Position numbers and translations under genes: made by a program
Notes under the pieces: generated by a model
Databases searched by the model: none
The model's input: the letters and a program-made list of their open reading frames with translations, nothing else
Told to the model about the DNA's origin: nothing
Shown: positions 1-5,678 of the stretch, one piece after another
Layout of the letters: every line of letters begins with the position of its first letter
Numbering within the stretch: position 1 is the stretch's first letter
From: Aquimarina sp.
Lineage (GTDB): Bacteria; Bacteroidota; Bacteroidia; Flavobacteriales; Flavobacteriaceae
NCBI GenBank assembly: GCA_020628975.1
Contig: JAHDEF010000066.1
Span: forward strand, 1-9,071
Length of the DNA stretch: 9,071 nucleotides
Direction of reading: 5' to 3'

Positions 1-1
1 A

Positions 2-175
2 AAATCAAGCAGCTTCAAATTATTAGCTTTAATTAGTTTTCTAAATGGTTACGTGGCAGCTATTTTATATTCTGGAGATATGGATCATATTCGCCAAGAA
101 CTAGTTATGACAGGGGCTATTTTTACTTTATTTCTTGCATTAAATTACCTAACCAATAAATCTAGAATTTTATAA
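2..175 (+). CDS. C-terminal part of a small membrane protein (5' truncated)
   Basis: An open frame enters from the left edge and stops with TAA at 173-175, giving the last 57 residues of a protein whose start lies outside the window. The fragment has two hydrophobic stretches, around KLLALISFLNGYVAAILYSG and TGAIFTLFLALNYL, separated by a short polar segment with charged residues (GDMDHIRQE), and a short basic tail (NKSRIL). This is the layout of a small multi-pass inner-membrane protein. I do not recognise the family. The stop lies 12 bases before the next start, so it is probably the upstream member of the same transcript as the 96-residue protein and the bicarbonate transporter. That the frame is coding is an inference from its length to the edge, its plausible composition and the spacing. 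Confidence 0.6.
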   Translation, partial: KSSSFKLLALISFLNGYVAAILYSGDMDHIRQELVMTGAIFTLFLALNYLTNKSRIL

Positions 176-187
176 ATAATACTGATT

Positions 188-478
188 ATGGAATCACAAA
201 CGTTAACACGAAGTATTAAATTGATAGATGGCGTTTTTACTGCTCTACAAGCAAATGATATCATCAAAGATTTAATTGACACCAAAATTAATCACCACAA
301 ATTGAATCGACTGCGTTTAACTGAAGGCAACCAAAATGACCACACCCCTCACGATAATTCTAGACTAACAGCACTTACCCAAGAAAAAGAACGACTTCTG
401 GAAATAATTAAAAAAGCAAAACAACACAATAAAAAAATAAAGTTGATCAGCTCGATTGACATTGAATATATAGACTAA
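188..478 (+). CDS. Small hypothetical protein encoded just before sbtA
   Basis: This 96-residue soluble protein belongs to no family I recognise. It has no signal peptide or membrane segment. Residues 5-44 look mostly helical (LTRSIKLIDGVFTALQANDIIKDLID), the middle (45-58) is a polar His/Asn-rich linker, and residues 59-82 form a strongly charged Lys/Glu helix (LTALTQEKERLLEIIKKAKQ) that could make a short coiled coil. The acidic tail ends IDIEYID. It starts 12 bases after the preceding membrane-protein stop and ends 10 bases before the transporter, so co-transcription is likely. In cyanobacteria SbtA is paired with the PII-like protein SbtB, but this protein lacks a visible ferredoxin-like PII pattern and the GxG-rich T-loop, so I do not call it SbtB. 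A role tied to the transporter is suggested only by position. Confidence 0.75.
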   Translation: MESQTLTRSIKLIDGVFTALQANDIIKDLIDTKINHHKLNRLRLTEGNQNDHTPHDNSRLTALTQEKERLLEIIKKAKQHNKKIKLISSIDIEYID

Positions 479-488
479 AAATTTAAAA

Positions 489-1454
489 ATGGATTTACAT
501 TTACTTATCGATAACCTTACCAACCCTGCATTATTATTTTTCTTTTTAGGTGTTTTTGCCGTTTGGGTAAAAAGTGACTTAGAAATTCCAAAGAACTCCT
601 CTAAGTTTATATCACTTTACTTACTATTTTCTATTGGCTTTAAAGGAGGCCAGGAGTTGGCGCACAGCGAATTTACATCTGAAATTTATTCGGGAATTAT
701 TCTAGGAATTCTACTCGCTTTAATAGTACCGATTTATACATTCTTTATTCTTAGAAAAAAGTTTTCTACAGAAAATTCGGGTGCTATAGCTGCTACTTAT
801 GGCTCTGTTAGTGCTGTTACCTTTATTACCGCTGTTAGCTTTCTAGATTTGGAACAAATAAACTACGGAGGTCACATGGTCGCAGTTATGGCGTTGATGG
901 AAGCCCCATCAATAATTATTGGCGTATTACTAATGCGAATTTTTTCTGACGGCAAAAGATCCTCAAAAGAAATGTTTGGCCTAGTAAAACATGCCGTAAC
1001 TAATGGAAGCGTGCTTTTGATACTAGGAAGTTTATGTATTGGATACTTAGCAAGTGACGCTCAAGCTGCGGGTATTAAACCTTTTACCACTGATATTTTT
1101 AAAGGATTTTTAGCGGTATTTTTATTAGATATGGGTATAACTAGCGGAAAGAAAATCGGTGCACTTATGAAAAAAGGATGGTTCGCCCTAGCTTTTGCCA
1201 TTATTGTTCCCTGTATAAATGGTTGTATTGTGGCTTATATTTCAGGTTTCTTTCTTGATGAAGTGGGTAATAGGTTCTTAATCTCAATACTTGCAGCAAG
1301 TGCTTCTTACATTGCAGTACCTGCGGCAATGCGAATTGCGGCTCCGAAAGCAAACCCTAGTTTGTATTTGCCCATGGCTTTAGCTATAACATTTCCTTTC
1401 AACATTACTTTAGGTATGCCCATATATTTGTATATAATTCAACATGGATTTTAG
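489..1454 (+). CDS. sbtA: SbtA-type sodium-dependent bicarbonate transporter
   Basis: This 321-residue inner-membrane protein has about ten hydrophobic segments and resembles the cyanobacterial SbtA family (formerly DUF897), which imports bicarbonate with sodium. Conserved blocks are GFKGGQEL (50-57), YGSVSAVTF (104-112, corresponding to GAVSGST in cyanobacterial SbtA), ALMEAPS (135-141), LLDMGITSG (212-220), SASYIAVPAAMR (271-282) and ITFPFNITLGMP (300-311). The last two are near-signature sequences of the family. The chain is somewhat shorter than typical cyanobacterial SbtA because the central cytoplasmic loop (about 152-166) is short. In heterotrophic marine flavobacteria, bicarbonate transporters have been linked to anaplerotic carbon fixation, which would be the likely role here. 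It is the last gene of a tight three-gene string, and a long palindrome follows 15 bases after its stop. Transport of bicarbonate is inferred from family membership and could differ in Bacteroidota. Confidence 0.88.
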   Translation: MDLHLLIDNLTNPALLFFFLGVFAVWVKSDLEIPKNSSKFISLYLLFSIGFKGGQELAHSEFTSEIYSGIILGILLALIVPIYTFFILRKKFSTENSGAIAATYGSVSAVTFITAVSFLDLEQINYGGHMVAVMALMEAPSIIIGVLLMRIFSDGKRSSKEMFGLVKHAVTNGSVLLILGSLCIGYLASDAQAAGIKPFTTDIFKGFLAVFLLDMGITSGKKIGALMKKGWFALAFAIIVPCINGCIVAYISGFFLDEVGNRFLISILAASASYIAVPAAMRIAAPKANPSLYLPMALAITFPFNITLGMPIYLYIIQHGF

Positions 1455-1469
1455 ATAGTTATGATGCAT

Positions 1470-1608
1470 AAAAGAGGCTGTCTAAAAAGTATCATAAACG
1501 AAGGCTGAGCGTTAGTCGAAACCTATAGATGAGCTGATAATCAAACCATATTTCGGCTTCGCTCAATGTTCGTTTAGAGGATTTTTAGCTTTTTAGACAA
1601 CCTCTTTT
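1470..1608. repeat. Long imperfect palindrome of flavobacterial REP type, possible bidirectional terminator
   Basis: The outer arms AAAGAGGCTGTCTAAAAAG (1471-1489) and CTTTTTAGACAACCTCTTT (1589-1607) pair at 18 of 19 positions. An inner stem joins AAACGAA (1496-1502) to TTCGTTT (1569-1575), TGAGCG (1506-1511) to CGCTCA (1560-1565) and CGAAA (1517-1521) to TTTCG (1551-1555), leaving a loop of about 29 bases. The element lies between the converging sbtA and VOC genes and the outer arms end in A or T runs on both strands, so it could end transcription from both sides. The inner CTGAGCG..AGTCGAAa motif resembles short intergenic repeats common in flavobacterial genomes. It has no open frame of its own. 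A non-autonomous transposable element (MITE) is a possible origin, but I see no clear target-site duplication. Confidence 0.8.
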
Positions 1609-1654
1609 TCAATAAAGCAATTATGAAAAAAACTTTTTTAATTAGAATTACTAG

Positions 1655-2170
1655 TTACCAGGAAGACAACCCTATAATCTCTCCATTAGGACCTTCGAAA
1701 AAAGTGTATTTATCACGAACATAATTTTCGTTTTCTAGAACGTATCCTGCTTTTTTAAGCTTATCTCCTATAGGGCCGATATCATTTACTTTTAACATAA
1801 AATGATTATGGTTTGTATTTCCTATTGGTTTGTATGAACTCATGGATTCAGGCGAAGGTATAGACAAACTAATCTCTAATTCATCAGCTTTCAACTTTAA
1901 GTTAAGCATTCCCTCTAATGCACCATGAAACACTTCTGCATTAGATAACTTAAACCCAAGTATTTCACGATAAAGTTCTAATGTTTTCTCTATTTCGAGC
2001 ACATGAATACAAATATATCGTAACCCAGTAACCCTAGCTTCTGAAATATTCGATTGATCCTTTTTAGGCTTATCCTTTTCTTGAGCAGAAATCTGATTAA
2101 ATGATGTAAATAATAACGCTAAAAAAAGGATTCCTTTAAAGCTAGAGGTTGGAAATGTCTTGCAATTCAT
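1655..2170 (-). CDS. Exported VOC-fold (glyoxalase/bleomycin-resistance-like) protein
   Basis: This 171-residue protein has a Sec signal peptide (hydrophobic FKGILFLALLFTSFN, likely cleavage after ISA at 29) and a Lys/Asp-rich linker (30-45). A single vicinal-oxygen-chelate domain of two beta-alpha-beta-beta-beta halves covers about 47-171. Family features are CIHVLEIEKTLELYREILGFKL (54-75, usual HV..dl..s..FY...LGf), ELEISL (97-102), HNHFMLKV (121-128) and FFEGPNGEIIGL (157-168). Candidate metal ligands are His56, Glu99 and His121 or His123. The usual fourth ligand, the Glu of the DPdGN.iEl motif, aligns with Gly167, so the metal site may be altered. It follows the GH16 gene by 58 bases on the same strand and may share its transcript. 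Most VOC enzymes are cytoplasmic, so a periplasmic copy is less common. The reaction cannot be named from sequence. Confidence 0.82.
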   Translation of the reverse strand: MNCKTFPTSSFKGILFLALLFTSFNQISAQEKDKPKKDQSNISEARVTGLRYICIHVLEIEKTLELYREILGFKLSNAEVFHGALEGMLNLKLKADELEISLSIPSPESMSSYKPIGNTNHNHFMLKVNDIGPIGDKLKKAGYVLENENYVRDKYTFFEGPNGEIIGLSSW

Positions 2171-2228
2171 TTTTTTTATAATATTAAATGTTATTTGAAT
2201 ATAACTATTTTAAAATCAATATATCTCG

Positions 2229-3218
2229 TTATTTATTTTCTAGTTTCCAAGTACGAACCCAATCAACACGCATAGTATTAACGTCGTTATCATTTAAATC
2301 TTGCTTTTCAGGTAAACCGCCAATGTTACACATTTCGTTGGTCCACAAATCAAAAATAAGCTCCAGAGACCTTTCCATATCCTGGCTAGTTGTTACTTTA
2401 CCAGCTACTTCACCATTTAAATAAAACTGAACATTTCTAGCGTCTATCCACCAAGCCCCTACAATATGATAATCTTCATCCCAAGTTTTTCCTTTGTTTG
2501 GATTGGCATCAGACAAAAATCTTGTGTCGAAATTGCCATGACGGTTCTCTGTTTGCCCATCTTTTGCTATGAAATATTGTGAATTCATCTGGGTAGGAAA
2601 CAAATGTGGATCCCAAAGATAAGTTGGATCATTCGCCGATAAGTCTCTACATTCCTGTGTAGGATTTGGATTATTTTCAACAATATCAATTTCGTCTCTA
2701 TCATTAATATCTCCATTATTCATCCAAAATGTATTGAATGCAGCTATATTTGCCGTTTTCATACTACATTCTGTATACATAGGATATGTGATTTGCATAT
2801 TAGAATGTATCCTTGCTGTTTGAAACCAACGCCCTTCGGGGTTATTTTCATTAAGAGTAGCTTTTATCCAGAGTTTCCCTTCTTCAACACCAGAATTTTG
2901 AGCGCTGCCTGACATAAACACAGGAACATTGTAATGCCAAAATGAATTAAACCACTTTGATCGATCGATTTCATTTCCGTTGAATTCATCAGACATTTCT
3001 TCTACTTTAACCCATTCCATACCGCTAGGGGTTGTATCGTCTAGAGAAACAAATGAGGGTAAATTAGAATCAAAATCAGAAAGCTCAAAAGGTACAATTT
3101 CATCCTTTTTTTCATTGTCCACCATACTGACTCCTCCTCCTAGTGCATCACTACTATCTGAGGAACATGAAGCCAAAACTACAAGCAAAGTACCTGCTAA
3201 AATTTTCAAAGTTTTCAT
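2229..3218 (-). CDS. GH16 family endo-glycosidase lipoprotein (agarase/porphyranase/carrageenase-like)
   Basis: This 329-residue protein starts with a lipoprotein signal peptide, with lipobox LASC and lipidated Cys18. The Ser/Asp-rich stretch after it (SSDSSD) resembles the acidic surface-export signal of Bacteroidota lipoproteins, so exposure on the outer membrane is likely. A disordered acidic linker (19-65) precedes the GH16 jelly-roll domain, which opens at MEWVKVEEMSDEFNG (67-81) and ends with MRVDWVRTWKLE. The catalytic motif DEIDIVE has the ExDxxE beta-bulge form, with Glu176 as nucleophile, Asp178 and Glu181 as acid/base. The glycan-binding strand FNTFWMN (161-167) and the late AWWIDARNVQFYLNGE block match algal-galactan-active members. 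The domain would cleave internal beta-1,4 or beta-1,3 bonds of a polysaccharide with retention of configuration. Subfamily, and so agar, porphyran, carrageenan or laminarin specificity, cannot be settled by eye. No carbohydrate-binding module or type IX sorting domain is present. Confidence 0.9.
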   Translation of the reverse strand: MKTLKILAGTLLVVLASCSSDSSDALGGGVSMVDNEKKDEIVPFELSDFDSNLPSFVSLDDTTPSGMEWVKVEEMSDEFNGNEIDRSKWFNSFWHYNVPVFMSGSAQNSGVEEGKLWIKATLNENNPEGRWFQTARIHSNMQITYPMYTECSMKTANIAAFNTFWMNNGDINDRDEIDIVENNPNPTQECRDLSANDPTYLWDPHLFPTQMNSQYFIAKDGQTENRHGNFDTRFLSDANPNKGKTWDEDYHIVGAWWIDARNVQFYLNGEVAGKVTTSQDMERSLELIFDLWTNEMCNIGGLPEKQDLNDNDVNTMRVDWVRTWKLENK

Positions 3219-3254
3219 AATAAGTTGTTTTAAATTTTAAACTCATAACTAGTT

Positions 3255-3344
3255 TCACGAAAACATATTTTTTTCCAACAAGCGGTATTTAATTTTAAAT
3301 AATTAAATCAAAATCCAGAATAAACCACTAAATCGTTTTCGTGA
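3255..3344. repeat. Separated inverted repeat in the GH16 leader
   Basis: TCACGAAAAC (3255-3264) and GTTTTCGTGA (3335-3344) are perfect 10-base reverse complements separated by 70 bases. The right arm begins where a transcript from the candidate promoter at 3350-3357 would start, so the arms could close a leader hairpin. Alternatively each arm could be a regulator half-site. Function is not shown by the sequence. Confidence 0.5.
3287..3308. repeat. Short AT-only palindrome within the GH16 leader
   Basis: ATTTAATT (3287-3294) and AATTAAAT (3301-3308) are perfect reverse complements around a 6-base spacer. The palindrome lies inside the larger inverted repeat at 3255-3344. It could be a dimer-binding site or an inner hairpin. 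Palindromes made only of A and T arise easily by chance in DNA of this composition. Confidence 0.3.
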
Positions 3345-3349
3345 CTACA

Positions 3350-3357
3350 CAAATTTA
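3350..3357 (-). promoter_or_regulatory. Candidate -7 promoter element for the GH16 gene
   Basis: Read on the minus strand this is TAAATTTG, a full match to the Bacteroidota -7 consensus TAnnTTTG. A start point about four bases downstream, near 3346, would give a leader of roughly 125 bases before the GH16 start codon. The -33 TTG is not well placed: the nearest candidate (TTG, plus-strand CAA at 3382-3384) leaves a 24-base gap where about 20 is usual. A weak -33 would fit a promoter that needs an activator such as the nearby AraC protein, but the motif is short and could be chance in AT-rich DNA. Confidence 0.4.
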
Positions 3358-3500
3358 ATATTACAGGTACAACTATCTGTTCAATTTATTTTATTGAAAA
3401 ATTTTATAATCAAAATGAAATTTAAAAAATCTATAAGAATATTTTTTTATTCAACGAATTCTAAATGAATAACCCATTGGTATTTTTGATTTTTGAGTTT

Positions 3501-4532
3501 CTAATGAAATGTCCACTTTCGGGAACTTGAGTTTTTATTATCTGGAAAATCTAACGGAACTTCTTGTGTAACCTTTCCTGTAGCTACCCACTCAGCTCCT
3601 CGCTGAAGCGTAGTCATGAAACCTACGCACTCCATAGAGTAATCGAAATGCCCTAGAGTGCTATGGAAAACCCGACCTTCTCCATAATTAACAGTTAACA
3701 TAACAGGCACATGTTTACCTGTACCTTTAATACTTTCATCATACCAAGGGTCATTTAGCTCCACATCTGCATGAGCTGTGGCTAAAATAGTAGCATTATT
3801 AAAAGGCCCCCTCATCCGATCATAAAGCTCATCTTTAGTATGTATCCATTGGTAAGGAAGTCCTTTTAATATAGGGTGTTCAGGTTCACGATGTTTTATT
3901 GAAAATTCATATTCATTACCATGTGAAGCACAAACTCTAGCCGAAAAATCTTTTACAACCTCTCCATCCTCCTCAACATACACAAACGGCCCTGTGGTTG
4001 CATTTCTTCCTCCCCATGCCCCAAGGCCAATCATTTGATTGTATGCATCCCAATCTCCCCAAGCATTATTGGCAGCGTGAATCACTACTAAGCCTCCACC
4101 TTTCTTTATATATTTTTCAAATCTTTTTTTCATTTTTTTTGACCATTCAGGTGTCAATTCTCCAAAATTCGAAACAACCACGTCATATTCCTTAAAATCA
4201 ATTTCGAAATCTGTAGTTTTCTGAGGTTTTGAAACAACAGGGCGCTGAACCGTATCTAAAGGATATGTGGATAAGAAATAATCATGCGCTTCAGGGCGCC
4301 AATCAAAATACCTAAAACCTTTCCAAACGGTATCTAACCTTGAAATTTCGACTTCAAATAAGCCTGTTTTTTCAAGGTAGTCTTTCATCATTAAAGATGT
4401 TTTAGGCCACACATAATGGTTACTCGATCCATCTAGAATAAGCGCCTTTAAAAGTTTAGGTTGATTTTGAGCATAAACGAAATAACTTATTGATATAAAA
4501 AAAAATAAGATTCTGATTTTAATAAAATTCAT
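3501..4532 (-). CDS. Exported ThuA-like (trehalose-utilisation family) protein
   Basis: This 343-residue protein has an N-terminal Sec signal peptide (MNFIKIRILFFFISISYFVYA, likely cut before Gln22), then a single ThuA-like domain with a class-I glutamine-amidotransferase-like fold over about 27-317. Family marks are LILDGSSNHYVW (31-42), the strand YDVVVSNFGELTPEW (116-130), KGGGLVVIHAANNAWGDW (144-161), HTKDELY (231-237) and GEGRVFHSTLGHFDYS (284-299). His152, His231 and His295 lie at conserved positions. It lacks the DUF1080 domain often fused to or encoded beside such proteins. Rhizobial ThuA, working with the Gfo/Idh/MocA dehydrogenase ThuB, acts on 3-keto-disaccharides, so a role in cleaving an oxidised glycoside is possible, but the signal peptide puts this copy in the periplasm. 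It follows the AraC gene by 17 bases and is probably co-transcribed with it. Confidence 0.87.
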   Translation of the reverse strand: MNFIKIRILFFFISISYFVYAQNQPKLLKALILDGSSNHYVWPKTSLMMKDYLEKTGLFEVEISRLDTVWKGFRYFDWRPEAHDYFLSTYPLDTVQRPVVSKPQKTTDFEIDFKEYDVVVSNFGELTPEWSKKMKKRFEKYIKKGGGLVVIHAANNAWGDWDAYNQMIGLGAWGGRNATTGPFVYVEEDGEVVKDFSARVCASHGNEYEFSIKHREPEHPILKGLPYQWIHTKDELYDRMRGPFNNATILATAHADVELNDPWYDESIKGTGKHVPVMLTVNYGEGRVFHSTLGHFDYSMECVGFMTTLQRGAEWVATGKVTQEVPLDFPDNKNSSSRKWTFH

Positions 4533-4549
4533 TTCAAAAAGTTTATCTA

Positions 4550-5569
4550 TTAAATAGTTGGGTTATGTGTTACACGATATTTTTGAGGGGTTGTTTTCAA
4601 ATGCTTCTTAAACACCGTCGTAAAGTATTGGCTTGTAGAAAAACCACAATTATATGCGATATCTGAAGCACTTAAATCGGGCTGTTCCAATAACATATTG
4701 CAAGCCATATCTAACCTTTTTTTTGTCAAAACCTGCATAGGGGTTAAATTTGTAAGCTGCTTACAATGATGCGTAAACCTTGTAACACCAAGCCCCGACG
4801 AAGTAGCCATTTCCTCTATTGTCCACCTGTATGAAGGGTTTTTACTCAGCTCATCTAAAAACAGTTTAGCAGAACGAAGACTGTCAGTTAAGGATTCATT
4901 TAGTATTAACTTTCCCCTGTCGAACATTTCTAAAATTAAAATCAATAGCTCGTTGATATATATTCTCAACTTAGACGAAGAATCGGTATTGCTACTATTA
5001 AGTACGCCATTTATTTTCTTAAAACAATCTTTAATCTCTGAAGTTGCTTTCCACACAGGTTGTTCATTTTGTCTTATTGACAAGGTCAAACGATTTAAAT
5101 CTTCATCAGATAGAACTATCCAATCTGGCCATTCCCATTTTTGATGAGGACGACGCACATCTACATCAATTATAATCCAGTAAAACTTACCAACACCCAC
5201 ATTAGGGTTACCTACTTTGTGTTGTTGCCAAGGCCTAGTAATGGTAAAGTCACCTGCAGAAAGTTCCATCTCGCTATTTTCTACCGCATAAGGCATAGAA
5301 CCTGATTCCAAAAAATGAAACTCTACACCTTCATTTCTATGCCAATCTAACCCCCAATCTTGCTCATAACTTGCATTCCAATAGCCTATAGTATTTAAGC
5401 CTTCAGTCTCTTTTGTGAGCCGCTCACCTGGATAGGTATGCCTAGCCAAAGCTTTAAACTCAACAACAGATCTTTGATGCGCATCGACAAGAGGCACACA
5501 AGTATCAGCATGAAAAATTGCTCCATTGTCATTTTCAAAGGGTAGTATTAAATGTTTGATTTTATTCAT
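4550..5569 (-). CDS. AraC-family transcriptional regulator with cupin sensor domain
   Basis: This 339-residue cytoplasmic regulator has an N-terminal cupin-type sugar-sensing domain (about 60-140). His77, Glu83 and His85 in WHRNEGVEFHFLESGS, AGDFTITRPWQQHKVG (105-120) and a helical linker (195-245) are typical. The C-terminal DNA-binding domain (about 230-335) has two helix-turn-helix units: IEEMATSSGLGVTRFTHHCK (251-270) and the AraC signature around SDIAYNCGFSTSQYFTTVFKKH (302-323), ending in TTPQKYR. It is divergent from the MFS-oxidoreductase-isomerase operon and sits just upstream of the ThuA-like gene. The usual expectation is that it activates both directions, and perhaps GH16, when it binds a sugar intermediate. 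It is a one-component soluble regulator, unlike the hybrid two-component or SusR-type sensors of many Bacteroidota polysaccharide loci. The inducer is unknown. Confidence 0.92.
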   Translation of the reverse strand: MNKIKHLILPFENDNGAIFHADTCVPLVDAHQRSVVEFKALARHTYPGERLTKETEGLNTIGYWNASYEQDWGLDWHRNEGVEFHFLESGSMPYAVENSEMELSAGDFTITRPWQQHKVGNPNVGVGKFYWIIIDVDVRRPHQKWEWPDWIVLSDEDLNRLTLSIRQNEQPVWKATSEIKDCFKKINGVLNSSNTDSSSKLRIYINELLILILEMFDRGKLILNESLTDSLRSAKLFLDELSKNPSYRWTIEEMATSSGLGVTRFTHHCKQLTNLTPMQVLTKKRLDMACNMLLEQPDLSASDIAYNCGFSTSQYFTTVFKKHLKTTPQKYRVTHNPTI

Positions 5570-5678
5570 TGCAAAATATTGAACAGTGCAAATTACAAAT
5601 GTATATATTTTTATGACAACGAAAATTAAGCATCTATTTTAAACATATTGATAGCTTTTATCTTAAATTTTTATCATT
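5570..5678. promoter_or_regulatory. Divergent promoter region between the regulator and the sugar operon
   Basis: These 109 bases must hold the promoters for the leftward regulator and the rightward operon. For the rightward side I see only 7-of-8 matches to TAnnTTTG (TAGCTTTT at 5652-5659 and TAAATTTT at 5664-5671), without a well-placed -33 TTG. Possible operator-like repeats are TGCAAA at 5570-5575 and 5587-5592, and ATATTGA at 5576-5582 and 5645-5651. ACGAAAA (5619-5625) also occurs in the inverted repeat upstream of GH16. None is long enough to be convincing alone. Confidence 0.45.
5596..5603 (-). promoter_or_regulatory. Candidate -7 promoter element for the AraC gene
   Basis: On the minus strand this reads TACATTTG, a full match to the Bacteroidota consensus TAnnTTTG. 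Transcription would start near 5592, giving a leader of about 20 bases before the regulator start codon. No TTG lies at the usual -33 spacing; the nearest (plus-strand CAA at 5617-5619) is only 13 bases away. The short, sensible leader is the main support. Confidence 0.45.

Larger units (their letters stand above)
3219..3500. other. 282-base intergenic region upstream of the GH16 gene
   Basis: This very AT-rich stretch has no credible gene. It lies downstream of the ThuA-like gene and upstream of the GH16 gene. It contains one match to the Bacteroidota -7 element on the minus strand (3350-3357) and two nested inverted repeats (3255-3344 and 3287-3308), listed separately. It also holds a weak AT-only hairpin (GAATA 3437-3441 with TATTC 3448-3452) that could help end the ThuA transcript, but it lacks a GC-rich stem. 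The gap suggests that GH16 has its own promoter and is not simply read through from the AraC-ThuA pair. Confidence 0.6.

Noticed and set aside
188..478. The 96-residue protein as SbtB, the PII-like partner of SbtA
   Set aside because: Its size is close, but it lacks the alternating beta-strand pattern, the glycine-rich T-loop and the terminal motifs of SbtB, and looks mainly helical.
1470..1608. Remnant of a full insertion sequence
   Set aside because: The element has inverted arms but no transposase fragment in any frame and no clear target-site duplication, so only a repeat or MITE-like call is supported.
1625..1641. A6/T6 inverted run after the VOC gene as a separate terminator
   Set aside because: The stem would be only A-T pairs with almost no loop, too weak to call apart from the adjacent large palindrome.
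2188..2424. Plus-strand open frame of 78 codons
   Set aside because: It lies mostly antisense inside the GH16 gene, has no recognisable domain and starts in the AT-rich spacer; it is a by-product of the real minus-strand gene.
2980..3240. Plus-strand open frame of 86 codons
   Set aside because: It is antisense to the signal peptide and linker of GH16, and its Ser-rich composition reflects the complementary strand.
3998..4195. Plus-strand open frame of 65 codons
   Set aside because: It is antisense to conserved ThuA-domain motifs; its Phe-rich stretch is the complement of Lys codons in the real gene.
4953..5144. Plus-strand open frame of 63 codons
   Set aside because: It is wholly antisense within the AraC-family gene and has no family features.
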